A stretch of DNA of 64,000 nucleotides from an uncultured Planktomarina sp. (GTDB taxonomy: Bacteria; Pseudomonadota; Alphaproteobacteria; Rhodobacterales; Rhodobacteraceae), in NCBI GenBank assembly GCA_905181815.1, contig CAJIZA010000007.1, forward strand, positions 1 to 64,000. Direction: 5' to 3'. The notes below the pieces were generated by a model. That model had not been told where the DNA came from and ran no database searches. It worked only from the letters and a program-made list of their open reading frames with translations. A program made the translations under genes and the position numbers. The number at the start of each line of letters is the position of its first letter. The first letter of the stretch is position 1. Positions 27,473-35,549 of this stretch are shown here, one piece after another.

Positions 27473-28519
27473 TTATTTTGCGCAATTTGGTATCGTGTAG
27501 CCAGCAGCCTCCCAAGCGGCGACGGCACCAGGGTGATACTTAATTGGGTTCAGGCCACACATATCGGTCAGGGCAACGTCTGTTTCACCATGCCATGAAT
27601 TGGGCATGAACGGCGCCTTTTCTTTATAGGTGTCTAAATTGCTCAAAAAGGCTTCCGTCAACCCTTTAGCTGTCTCAAAATCCATTGAGATATTGACGAT
27701 CTCACCGCCAACTGTTCCAGGACAACGATATAGGTCGTCTTCCGAAACAACAGTAACTCCGTTTGTGTAGCCCATTTCAGATATCGGGAGCGTCACAGCA
27801 ACAGTGCCAGGTTTTTTTGTTACTTTTTGGAACATTTCACTCTCGAATTTTGCCTTTGGCATAGACCATATAGTCATATCTCCGGACGAGAGCGACGGGA
27901 TGACTCTACTATCAGGAAAGCTCATCGGTAGCACAAAGGCGTCTGCTGAGCCGTCCTTTATTGTTGCGACTGCCTGGCCCCAATTCACCTGAATCGCTTT
28001 ATAATCGGTTTCTTCTTCCAGGCCTGTTGCAAGACGCACGAGCAAACGCGCATTGGTAAGTGCCGCCCCGCGCGGCGGACCATTGAACACAGTCGAGCCT
28101 TTAATGCTATCGTACCCTGAAAAATTTGAACTATCAAAAGCATATAGACCTTGACATGCAATCCTATATGTATAGAGGACGGCCACTTTACCCCCAAGTT
28201 CAGCCCCCTTCTCTTTGCCCAATTTTGCATAAGGCCCGGCTGCTCGAGACATCAAGAATGGAAGAACAAACGGAGCGGCCGCAATATCCGTTTTTCCCTC
28301 GGCGACATTCTGCACTGAATTGGTCAAAGTTTGTCCGGCGCTCACCTGAATATTTGCAACGTTGTTCATTGCGGCTACTTCCGAAAGTGCTATGACGGAG
28401 ATGCCCGGTGTGCTGCCAGGCGAGGCCGTCTCAGCTGAAAGATTCGCCTGTGCATGGGCAATAGGCGAAAATAATAGCGCTAAAACTGCGATGGCTGCGG
28501 TTTGACGTTTTTTAAACAT
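27473..28519 (-). CDS. TAXI-family TRAP solute-binding protein
   Basis: 348 residues. It has a signal peptide, MFKKRQTAAIAVLALLFS, with likely cleavage after AHA. TAXI receptors bind glutamate-like or other organic acids; visible family traits are SAGQTLTNSVQNVAEGKTDI, STVFNGPPRGAALTNARLLV and a VNWGQAVATIKDGSADAFVL segment. Two features are individual: the mature N-terminus lacks the usual TGGTGG-type block, and several Cys residues are present (IACQGLY, DLYRCPG, DMCGLN, PNCAK), perhaps forming disulfides. GGGAG precedes the ATG. First gene of the TAXI operon, with the divergent promoter region upstream. Confidence 0.88.
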   Translation of the reverse strand: MFKKRQTAAIAVLALLFSPIAHAQANLSAETASPGSTPGISVIALSEVAAMNNVANIQVSAGQTLTNSVQNVAEGKTDIAAAPFVLPFLMSRAAGPYAKLGKEKGAELGGKVAVLYTYRIACQGLYAFDSSNFSGYDSIKGSTVFNGPPRGAALTNARLLVRLATGLEEETDYKAIQVNWGQAVATIKDGSADAFVLPMSFPDSRVIPSLSSGDMTIWSMPKAKFESEMFQKVTKKPGTVAVTLPISEMGYTNGVTVVSEDDLYRCPGTVGGEIVNISMDFETAKGLTEAFLSNLDTYKEKAPFMPNSWHGETDVALTDMCGLNPIKYHPGAVAAWEAAGYTIPNCAK

Positions 28520-28655
28520 AATTCACTCCCAACTGCCCTCTAAATGAGTTTCCATCATGCCTTGGGCAAATACATAACGGTTTGGTCCGTTTTGAGGATA
28601 AGCCCGAACAAGACAGATCCTCTTAAAACAATCACCTTTATATAATTCTGTCCAA

Positions 28656-28669
28656 TAAAAACGATTTTA
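28656..28669. promoter_or_regulatory. Palindrome-like motif, second copy
   Basis: TAAAAACGATTTTA differs by one base from the perfect palindrome at 22866-22879. Both stand in divergent promoter regions of the same catabolic cluster. Confidence 0.45.
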
Positions 28670-28670
28670 A

Positions 28671-28716
28671 TTTGAAATGTAGTTTACAGTTTTTATTTGA
28701 AATGTAGTTTACAGTT
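28671..28716. promoter_or_regulatory. Two 21-bp direct repeats, candidate operators
   Basis: TTTGAAATGTAGTTTACAGTT occurs at 28671-28691 and again at 28696-28716 without any change, 25 bp apart. Each holds the inverted repeat TGTA-GTT-TACA (28678-28688 and 28703-28713). Two identical sites about 2.4 helical turns apart suggest a regulator dimer pair. Confidence 0.55.
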
Positions 28717-28823
28717 GCTACAAAAAGCTGCGGAAGCAAAGGTTAACGTCCACTTCGTTCGTTAATAGCCAACTGCTGAAGCGACATAATAAATGTTTAA
28801 TAACAGTAAATAAAAGGTAACCA

Positions 28824-29408
28824 ATGATACAAGCTGACGCGACAGATGCGCTATTTGATATGGCCCGCACGCACAGATTTTTTACAGACCAACCGGTTGG
28901 GGAAGACCTGTTACTCAGGCTTTATGATCTCGTAAAATTTGCGCCCACCGAGTCAAATTTCTGCCCAATGCGCTTGACCTTTGTGACATCCAAAGATGGA
29001 TTTGATAGAGTTATCGAAGCCGCCGCCCCCGGAAACAAAGACAAAATACGGTCGGCGCCCGTTGTGGTCATTGTCGCTCATGACTTGGAATTTAATCAGA
29101 ATATTCCACAATTGGCGCCCCATATGGACGCCGAGGCCTTCGCAAAGAACCCAGCGAATGTCTTAGCTACAAAGGCGGTTCACAATACATGGATGCAGGC
29201 CGGGTATCTAATTATAGCCGCCCGCGCTCTGGGGCTGGACTGCGGACCGATGGTTGGCTTCGATGCTGAAAAGATAAACACATTATTTTATGAAAATTCT
29301 ACTTGGCGAGCGAGTATGTTGATCAACCTCGGATATGGTGTCGGCGGCGATCAAATCCGTGCACGAGGTTATCGGCTTAGCTTTGATGAGGCATGCGAGA
29401 TGAAATAG
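28824..29408 (+). CDS. RutE/HadB-like nitroreductase-family flavoprotein, second copy
   Basis: 194 residues, the normal RutE length. Motifs follow the family: THRFFTDQPVGEDLLLRLYD, FAPTESNFCPMRLTFV, APVVVIVAHDLEF, then NTWMQAGYLIIAARALGLDC and GFDAEKINTLF. The copy at 22152-22808 has the same pattern but only moderate resemblance, so these are old paralogues rather than a recent duplication. It is divergent from the TAXI unit and is followed after about 100 bp by the sulfatase-superfamily gene on the same strand. Substrate unknown; a semialdehyde, quinone or nitro group are candidates. Confidence 0.85.
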   Translation: MIQADATDALFDMARTHRFFTDQPVGEDLLLRLYDLVKFAPTESNFCPMRLTFVTSKDGFDRVIEAAAPGNKDKIRSAPVVVIVAHDLEFNQNIPQLAPHMDAEAFAKNPANVLATKAVHNTWMQAGYLIIAARALGLDCGPMVGFDAEKINTLFYENSTWRASMLINLGYGVGGDQIRARGYRLSFDEACEMK

Positions 29409-29507
29409 GAACCGTCTACTAATTTTGGACTCGATAGAAAATGTGGATTCAAACAGAAAAGTATAAAACGACTTGCTGTTGTCATATGCCAACTCGAAAG
29501 GTGACAA

Positions 29508-31118
29508 ATGAATGTTCTTTGGATAATGGCCGACCAACTACGCTGGGATTACCTCAGCTGTTATGGCGCGAAACATATCGACACCCCAAACATTGACCAC
29601 CTGGCTGCTAGAGGCGTTTTATTTAATCGTGCCTATGTGCAATCGCCCATTTGCGGCCCCAGTCGGATGAGCTTTTATACAGGCCGTTACGTGCGAAGCC
29701 ATGGTGCCACGTGGAACGGATTTCCACTGCGCGTGGGCGAGCCAACATTGGGCGACCATTTGCAAGAAATTGGCGTCACAAGCTCGCTTGTTGGTAAAAC
29801 ACACATGCGCCCAGACGAGGACGGAATGAAACGTCTCGGCATTGATCCCGAAAGCACCATCGGCGCGCTAGTCAGCCAGTGTGGGTTTGAGGAATATATC
29901 CGCGATGATGGTACTAACGCCGCAACGGATAAAAACCGCCATGCCGAGGATTATGAACGCTATTTACGCGAACACGGGATGGATGGCGAAACACCTTGGG
30001 AAGAATGGGCCAACACCTCCATCGGGCCGGATGGGGAAAAGAAATCAGGCTGGTTTTTGGAAAATGCGCCGCTGCCCGCGCGAGTTCCGAAAGAATATTC
30101 TGAGACCGCGTGGCTGACAACACGTGGTATCGAATTTATGGAGGAACAGGGCAATGATCCGTGGCTGTGCCACCTCAGCTATATCAAGCCACACTGGCCC
30201 TATATGGCACCTGCGCCCTATAATGACATGTATTCCAAAGATGATTTACCACCCGTCAATCGGCGAACTGGCGAACATACCCACCCACTGATGCAGGCAT
30301 GGGAAAAGACTCGGATTTGCGAAAGCTTTTCGCGCGAGGACGTCCGCGAGCTGGTAGCCCCCGTCTACATGGGATTGATCAAGGAACTTGATGACAACAT
30401 GGGGCGGCTGTTCGAATACCTCGAAACGTCGGGCCGCATAAAAGACACGATGGTCGTGTTCTGCTCGGACCACGGCGACAACATGGGTGATCACTGGCTG
30501 GGCGAGAAGGATTTGTTCTTTGATTGCTCTGCCCGCATTCCGCTGATTGTATATGATCCACGCGCTGAGGCTGACAGCACGCGCGGCACATCAACGGAAA
30601 AACTGATCGAAGGCATTGATCTAGCCCCGACATTCCATGAAATACTTGGTGGTGAGGCGAAACCGCATGTGATGGAGGGAAAATCCTTGCATCCACTTTT
30701 GCACGGACAGGACGTAAAATGGCGCAATTATTGTGTGTCGGAGTACGATTATTCCACACGCGATGCCCGCCAAGAGGTTAATGTTGACCAAAGCGATGCC
30801 CGTCTTGTGATGGTGTTTGATGGCCGATGGAAATACATTCATGTTGAGCTGATGCGCCCGATGCTATTCGATTTGAAAACTGATCCAGACGAACTGCATG
30901 ACCTTGGCGACAGCGCAGAACATCTAGATCAAATCAATCGTCTGCGCGAGCTGCATTTCGAATGGGCACGTCAGCATCACTCCCGCATTACACGCAGTCC
31001 GAAAATCATTGAAAAGATGGCGGCGGGCAAGGAACCACCCGGCATTTACATCGCGTACTGGGATCGAGCCGACGCCGAAGAAAATGGACTCGTGGCTCCG
31101 CCTCATCTTGATCAGTAG
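29508..31118 (+). CDS. Sulfatase / phosphonate monoester hydrolase family enzyme
   Basis: 536 residues of the alkaline phosphatase-like superfamily. MADQLRWDYLSCYG gives the first metal ligands, and SPICGPSRMSFYTGR is the sulfatase-type motif C-x-P-S-R, where Cys49 would be oxidised to formylglycine by a maturing enzyme (none seen in this window). VVFCSDHGDNMGDH supplies the second metal site. No signal peptide is apparent, so it should act in the cytoplasm. Overall size and the cytoplasmic setting fit phosphonate monoester hydrolases and choline-sulfatase-type enzymes equally well. Its place in cluster B suggests it removes a sulfate or ester group from the substrate; that is inference. AAAGG precedes the ATG. 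Confidence 0.85.
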   Translation: MNVLWIMADQLRWDYLSCYGAKHIDTPNIDHLAARGVLFNRAYVQSPICGPSRMSFYTGRYVRSHGATWNGFPLRVGEPTLGDHLQEIGVTSSLVGKTHMRPDEDGMKRLGIDPESTIGALVSQCGFEEYIRDDGTNAATDKNRHAEDYERYLREHGMDGETPWEEWANTSIGPDGEKKSGWFLENAPLPARVPKEYSETAWLTTRGIEFMEEQGNDPWLCHLSYIKPHWPYMAPAPYNDMYSKDDLPPVNRRTGEHTHPLMQAWEKTRICESFSREDVRELVAPVYMGLIKELDDNMGRLFEYLETSGRIKDTMVVFCSDHGDNMGDHWLGEKDLFFDCSARIPLIVYDPRAEADSTRGTSTEKLIEGIDLAPTFHEILGGEAKPHVMEGKSLHPLLHGQDVKWRNYCVSEYDYSTRDARQEVNVDQSDARLVMVFDGRWKYIHVELMRPMLFDLKTDPDELHDLGDSAEHLDQINRLRELHFEWARQHHSRITRSPKIIEKMAAGKEPPGIYIAYWDRADAEENGLVAPPHLDQ

Positions 31119-31135
31119 AAAACTAGGTTTCATAA

Positions 31136-31155
31136 GGTGCTGTCAACTTAATGAG
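31136..31155 (+). repeat. IS6-like terminal repeat
   Basis: GGTGCTGTCAACTTAATGAG resembles the IS end GGTACTGTCAGATTAAACTC at 5274 (reverse orientation there). It begins 18 bp after the sulfatase-family gene stop, at the edge of cluster B. No transposase follows. Confidence 0.35.
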
Positions 31156-31183
31156 AACTCGCATCAGATTGCTGGCGCAGCCT

Positions 31184-31276
31184 AAATCTATGCGCTCAAT
31201 AATTGACGCCACTCAGCGAGAGCAGCGGCACGGTTTAGCTTGAAATTGGTGCGTGAATAGAGATGGCGTTACCAAA
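31184..31276 (+). repeat. Dispersed direct repeat, copy 2
   Basis: Resembles 15551-15655 in the same orientation: AGCTTGAAATTGGTGCGTGA followed by TAGAGATGGCGT, and CCACTCAGCGAG upstream. The two copies bracket cluster B. Confidence 0.5.
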
Positions 31277-31508
31277 CAAAATTACCCCCGAATGAATTTA
31301 CAAGGCTAATACTAAAGGCCCGTGGTCCGAGACGCGGGGCCCTATGATAGGGGGGCCGGTCCTGGATCCCACAGATCAACTGTAGCGATTAGGTACAGTA
31401 ACCCCTGATTAACTCTGTTTTGATCTGATGTTTCATTGTGGGTAGCGTTGTGGGTAGAGATTTTATTTAATATTAATATTAATTAAATCAGCCACTTAAT
31501 TGGTTATG

Positions 31509-31598
31509 TGGCGGAGGAACAGGGATTCGAACCCTGGGAGGACTTTCACCCTCGTCGGTTTTCAAGACCGGTGCATTCGACCACTCTGCCACTCCTCC
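31509..31598 (-). tRNA. tRNA-Ser (anticodon TGA)
   Basis: Read on the minus strand, the 5' acceptor strand GGAGGAG pairs with TTCCTCC near the 3' end (one G-U pair). The anticodon arm is CCGGT, loop CTTGAAA, then ACCG, placing TGA at positions 34-36. A long variable arm and the T-arm GGGTTCGAATCCC are present, as expected for serine tRNA. CCA is encoded at 31511-31509. It decodes UCA-type serine codons. It marks the change from AT-rich accessory DNA to core genes and could have been an attachment site for an integrative element. Confidence 0.95.
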
Positions 31599-31861
31599 GA
31601 CAAGCGCTTACATAATCGCGAGAAATTGATTCAGCAAGAGCAAGAATGCCCGAGAGACGCAAGAAATTGCCTTTTAGCGATGATCCACAATACTAGGCTT
31701 TCCACCTGTGCTGCGATTGGGTTAAGTTGCCCCGTGAAATGGCAGGCGTTTTGATCAAACCAGGCGTCGGTTTTAGGCGACCGGTCTCGATGGTTTGACC
31801 ATAGATTTTTCAGCAGCTTGGGCCAATCAGTGCCGCGCGCGAACATAGCAAGGAGGGGATC

Positions 31862-33028
31862 ATGCCCATACGTTCCGGATCAATCTTGATTTTAGCCTTT
31901 TTTTGCGCGTGGATCAGTGGAGCAGCCTCGGCGTTTGAAACCAAGGCGCAAGCGGCCTATGTTCTGGATTATGACAGCGGCACCGTACTGCTAACCAAGC
32001 AGGCGGAAGTGGCCCTTCCGCCTGCCTCAATGTCGAAATTGATGACGCTCTTATTAGCCTTCGAAGCGCTCCGTGATGGGCGCCTGCGTTGGGATGAGCG
32101 TTTGCCAGTCTCTACCCATGCCATGAGCTATGGCGGATCCACCATGTTTTTGGACACCACAGACCGGGTCACCGTCGAGGATCTCATTCGCGGCATTATC
32201 GTCTTATCCGGCAATGATGCCTGCGTTGTCATTGCCGAAGTCCTGTCTTTGGATGGTACCGAAGCTGGCTTTGCCACAATGATGACCCGTCGCGCCAAGG
32301 ATCTCGGCATGGAAAATTCTGTCTTTGCCAATTCCAACGGCTGGCCCGACATTAACCATCGAATGTCGATGAAAGATTTGGCTATTCTGGCGCAGCATTT
32401 GATCGCCGAATTTCCGAAGCAATATACGATGTTTTCAGAAACGGAATTTCTTTTTGATGGCCGCACGCCTAGCAACACGCGCAACCGCAATCCTTTGTTG
32501 ACCCTTGGCATCGGCGCAGATGGGCTGAAGACCGGTCACACGTCGGAGGCCGGTTATGGTTTGGTTGGATCGGCGCAACAGGGTGAACGGCGGGTCATTT
32601 TTGTTTTAACCGGTCTGCAAAACCCGCAGGAGCGGGCCGAAGAAGCCGAACGCATCATCACTTGGGCCTTTCGGCAGTTCACGTCAAAAACTCTAGGTCA
32701 GCCAGGCGAGGCTTTGGCTCAAGCCGCAGTTTGGATGGGCAGCAGCCGCAACGTCGACCTGTCGCTTGATGGCGCACGGAAAATCCTGGTCCCTGTCATA
32801 GGCGGGCAGGAAATCACCTCAAAAATTGTTTATGACGGGCCATTAAAGGCACCTATTGCCAAGGGAGATCTGGTCGCCGAGCTTGTAATTTCTGTGGCAG
32901 GCCTGCCCGAGACCCGCCTGCCACTAGTTGCGGCACAGAGCGTCACGCGCGGCGGGTTTTTATCGCGCTTGCGCACAGCGGCACTCGTGCTACTGCGTAA
33001 AGTAAATGGGGGCCTGTCCGGCGCATAG
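31862..33028 (+). CDS. D-alanyl-D-alanine carboxypeptidase (S11 family, PBP5/6-like)
   Basis: 388 residues. Trims the terminal D-Ala from peptidoglycan pentapeptides in the periplasm. The signal peptide (SGSILILAFFCAWISGAASA) is followed by the active-site SxxK as Ser56 in LPPASMSKLMTLL, the SxN motif in IIVLSGNDACVVI, and KTG in GADGLKTGHTSEAGYG. A C-terminal domain and a final basic/hydrophobic helix (LSRLRTAALVLLRKV) would anchor it to the membrane. AAGGAGGGGATC before the ATG is a strong ribosome-binding site. Head of a run of core genes with tmk and holB; the 31599-31861 stretch upstream holds no gene. Confidence 0.93.
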   Translation: MPIRSGSILILAFFCAWISGAASAFETKAQAAYVLDYDSGTVLLTKQAEVALPPASMSKLMTLLLAFEALRDGRLRWDERLPVSTHAMSYGGSTMFLDTTDRVTVEDLIRGIIVLSGNDACVVIAEVLSLDGTEAGFATMMTRRAKDLGMENSVFANSNGWPDINHRMSMKDLAILAQHLIAEFPKQYTMFSETEFLFDGRTPSNTRNRNPLLTLGIGADGLKTGHTSEAGYGLVGSAQQGERRVIFVLTGLQNPQERAEEAERIITWAFRQFTSKTLGQPGEALAQAAVWMGSSRNVDLSLDGARKILVPVIGGQEITSKIVYDGPLKAPIAKGDLVAELVISVAGLPETRLPLVAAQSVTRGGFLSRLRTAALVLLRKVNGGLSGA

Positions 33029-33643
33029 ATGACTGACGCAAAATTTTTATCCTTTGAGGGCATAGACGGCTGTGGGAAGTCCACCCAAGCCAAGCGTCTT
33101 GCTGCCCATCTCACCGTTGCGGGCCAAACGGTTGTGCTCACCCGTGAACCGGGGGGCAGCCCGGGGGCAGAAGCCATACGCAGGCTCTTGCTGACCGGCG
33201 CCACCGACAAGTGGAGTGCTGAGACAGAGCTTTTATTGTTCACCGCCGCGCGGCGCGATCACCTTGAGCGCACTATCACCCCAGCCCTATCCGCGGGCAA
33301 GATAGTCATCTGTGATCGTTTTGCCGACAGCACCCGTGTCTATCAAGGGGCCACCCGTGGGGATCTGCGCGGCAAGGTAGATCAGCTGCACACTGCGATG
33401 ATTGGCCGTGAGCCAGACCTGACGCTCATCATTGATGTCGACCCTGAAGTTGCCCTCGCCCGCGGATTGGCGCGCAACTCCGGCGAGGATCGATTTGAAG
33501 ATTTCGGCCTGCCGTTCCAACAAAAATTGCGGGCGGGTTTTCTAGCACTTGCGGCGCAATATCCGCAACGGTGCCGCATTATCGATGGAAATCGCAGCCC
33601 AGAGGCGATTTTTACTGATGTGTTGGCAATGGCGACGTCATGA
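33029..33643 (+). CDS. tmk: Thymidylate kinase
   Basis: Phosphorylates dTMP to dTDP with ATP for DNA synthesis. 204 residues, typical. FLSFEGIDGCGKSTQAKRLA is the P-loop, TREPGGSPGAEAIRRLLL the DR(E)/substrate loop, and ICDRFADSTRVYQGATRG the DRY-like dTMP-binding segment. The start codon is directly adjacent to the stop of the carboxypeptidase gene, and its stop overlaps holB, so the three are translated from one message. Confidence 0.95.
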   Translation: MTDAKFLSFEGIDGCGKSTQAKRLAAHLTVAGQTVVLTREPGGSPGAEAIRRLLLTGATDKWSAETELLLFTAARRDHLERTITPALSAGKIVICDRFADSTRVYQGATRGDLRGKVDQLHTAMIGREPDLTLIIDVDPEVALARGLARNSGEDRFEDFGLPFQQKLRAGFLALAAQYPQRCRIIDGNRSPEAIFTDVLAMATS

Positions 33644-34764
33644 GTGATCTGCCGCAGGCCGATCGTATTGCCGGCCTGCCCCACCCCTGTGAAACCGAGC
33701 ATTTATTCGGCCATGATGCCGCTTGCGCGCAGGTGTTGGAGGCATTCAACGGTGACCGAATGCATCATGCTTGGATGCTGACCGGCCCCAAAGGGATTGG
33801 CAAAGCCAGCCTTGCCTATCACATTGCGCGCTTTTTGCTCGCTACCGAGCCACCGGGAGACAGCCTCTTTGGCACACCGCCGCTAACGACAAGCCTGTTC
33901 GTACCCGCCGATCACCCGGTGGCGAGCCGCATCAGAGCTGGATCGGAGCCGGGCCTATGTATCTTGCGCCGGCCGGTGGATGATAAAACTAGCAAGCTGA
34001 AGACAGTGATCCCTGTCGATACCGTGCGCGAATTGCGCCGGTTCTTCAGCCTCTCAGCCGGGGGTAATGGTCGGAGAGTGGTGATTGTCGACTGCACTGA
34101 CGAAATGAATGCCAATGCGGCCAATGCGTTGCTCAAAGTTTTGGAAGAGCCACCGCAAGACGCGGTTTTGTTGCTGGTGACCCACCAACCAAGCCGGATT
34201 TTGCCCACCATTCGTTCGCGCTGCCGCACCTTAGCCTGCACACCTCTGTCGCCAGAGGATTTACAACACGCCTTTGCACAAGCCTTGCCAGAACAGACGT
34301 TTGATCCGGGTTTAACCGCCCTAGTGGCAGGCTCTGTGGGACAAGCCGCAAAGCTGTCTCTAACGGGTGGCGCCGACACGTATGGCGCGATTGTGAGCCT
34401 GTGCCAAGGCTTGCCGCAGCTGGATCGCAGCGCTCTCCTCAAATTAGCCAATTCTACAGGCCGCGCCAGTGATGGAAAATTGGAACAACTTCTCGATCTG
34501 CTAGACCTATTCCTCGCCCGGCTGGCCCGCGCTGGGGTAAGCCCGCCCGTTCAAGAGGCGGCGCGCGGTGAGGCGGCGGTCTTCGCACGTCTCTGCCCCG
34601 GACCCGCAGCCGCCCGAATTTGGGCCGATGCCCAGCTCGAGCTCAGCCAACGAGCTTGGCAAGGGAAAACAGCGAACCTTGACCCCAGTTCGCTGATCTT
34701 AGATATGGGATTAAAGATAGAAGAAACCGCGTCAAAAATTTTGCGCGAGAAAGGTCTTTCGTGA
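33640..34764 (+). CDS. holB: DNA polymerase III delta-prime subunit
   Basis: Part of the clamp loader that places the beta clamp on DNA. 374 residues with the AAA+ fold: LTGPKGIGKASLAYHIARF is the Walker A-like loop, with the Lys-Ala-Ser replacing the GKT/S of active ATPases, as is normal in delta-prime. VVIVDCTDEMNANAANALLK is the Walker B/sensor region, followed by EEPPQDAVLLLVTHQPSRIL and TIRSRCRTL (the SRC arginine-finger motif). ATGA overlap with tmk and GTGA overlap with the TatD gene. The tmk-holB-TatD order is widely conserved. Confidence 0.92.
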   Translation: MSDLPQADRIAGLPHPCETEHLFGHDAACAQVLEAFNGDRMHHAWMLTGPKGIGKASLAYHIARFLLATEPPGDSLFGTPPLTTSLFVPADHPVASRIRAGSEPGLCILRRPVDDKTSKLKTVIPVDTVRELRRFFSLSAGGNGRRVVIVDCTDEMNANAANALLKVLEEPPQDAVLLLVTHQPSRILPTIRSRCRTLACTPLSPEDLQHAFAQALPEQTFDPGLTALVAGSVGQAAKLSLTGGADTYGAIVSLCQGLPQLDRSALLKLANSTGRASDGKLEQLLDLLDLFLARLARAGVSPPVQEAARGEAAVFARLCPGPAAARIWADAQLELSQRAWQGKTANLDPSSLILDMGLKIEETASKILREKGLS

Positions 34765-35549
34765 TCGAGGCGCCAAAACTGACCGACAGCCATTGCCATC
34801 TTGATTTTCCAGATTTCGAGGGCGAGCTAGGCCAGATCACCGCGCGGGCGGCCGAGGCCGGCGTGCACCGCATGGTTACGATTTGCACACGCCTGCGCCA
34901 AGAGCCCCGAGTGCGCGCCATCGCTGAAACTTATGCGCCAGTCTTCTATGCGGCTGGCACCCATCCAATGAATGCCGACAAAGAGCCACTGGCGGAGGTC
35001 GAAGAGTTGCTCGCTCTGGCGGCGCATCCAAAGTTTGTCGCCATCGGTGAAACCGGACTGGATTACCACTATACCGCCGAGAGTGCCGAAATCCAAAAAC
35101 AATCCCTACGCGTTCATATTGAGGCCGCCCAAAAAAGTAACCTGCCTCTGATTATACATGCGCGCGCCGCCGATGAGGATATGATCGACATTTTGGGGTC
35201 CGAATATCGCAACGCGCCCTTTAGCTGCGTCATGCATTGTTTCAGTTCGTCACCTGAGCTTGGGCGCGCCGCTTTGGATTTGGGGTTTTATCTGTCCATG
35301 TCCGGAATCGCCACATTCCCAAAATCCCAAGAGGTGCGCGATATCTTCGCATCGTCCCCATTGGACAGGATTTTGGTGGAAACCGACGCCCCCTACCTCG
35401 CCCCACCGCCCTATCGCGGCAAGCGCAATGAACCGGCCTATACCGCCTTTACCGCGCAGGTCGGTGCGGATGTCTTTGGCCTCTCTTTGTCGGAATTTGC
35501 CGCCCAAACAGAGGCCAATTTCGAGCGTCTCTTTTGGAAAGCCGCATGA
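34761..35549 (+). CDS. TatD-family metal-dependent hydrolase
   Basis: 262 residues, GTG start overlapping the holB stop. TatD enzymes are metal-dependent DNases or related hydrolases of the amidohydrolase fold. Family motifs are present: TDSHCHLDFPDFEGEL (HxH ligands), AIGETGLDYHY (catalytic Glu), LPLIIHARAADEDMIDIL, VMHCFSSSPELGRAALDLGF and ILVETDAPYLAPPPYRGKRN with the final Asp ligand. Sits in the conserved tmk-holB operon with the beta-lactamase-fold gene next. Confidence 0.93.
   Translation: MIEAPKLTDSHCHLDFPDFEGELGQITARAAEAGVHRMVTICTRLRQEPRVRAIAETYAPVFYAAGTHPMNADKEPLAEVEELLALAAHPKFVAIGETGLDYHYTAESAEIQKQSLRVHIEAAQKSNLPLIIHARAADEDMIDILGSEYRNAPFSCVMHCFSSSPELGRAALDLGFYLSMSGIATFPKSQEVRDIFASSPLDRILVETDAPYLAPPPYRGKRNEPAYTAFTAQVGADVFGLSLSEFAAQTEANFERLFWKAA

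Larger units (their letters stand above)
28520..28823. other. Divergent promoter region of cluster B
   Basis: No coding sequence. Holds the palindrome at 28656-28669, the two 21-bp direct repeats at 28671-28716 and a TAAATAAAAGG stretch before the nitroreductase ATG at 28824. Confidence 0.6.
31119..31508. other. Intergenic region with repeat and IS6-like end
   Basis: Contains the IS6-like end at 31136-31155 and the second dispersed repeat (31184-31276). The remainder has a G+C-rich hairpin-prone stretch near 31318-31375 and an AT-rich run just before the tRNA. A short minus-strand frame (about 31360-31465) has no recognisable homologue. Confidence 0.5.

Noticed and set aside
31360-31465. Short minus-strand frame next to the tRNA as an integrase remnant
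   Set aside because: No conserved recombinase residues could be recognised.
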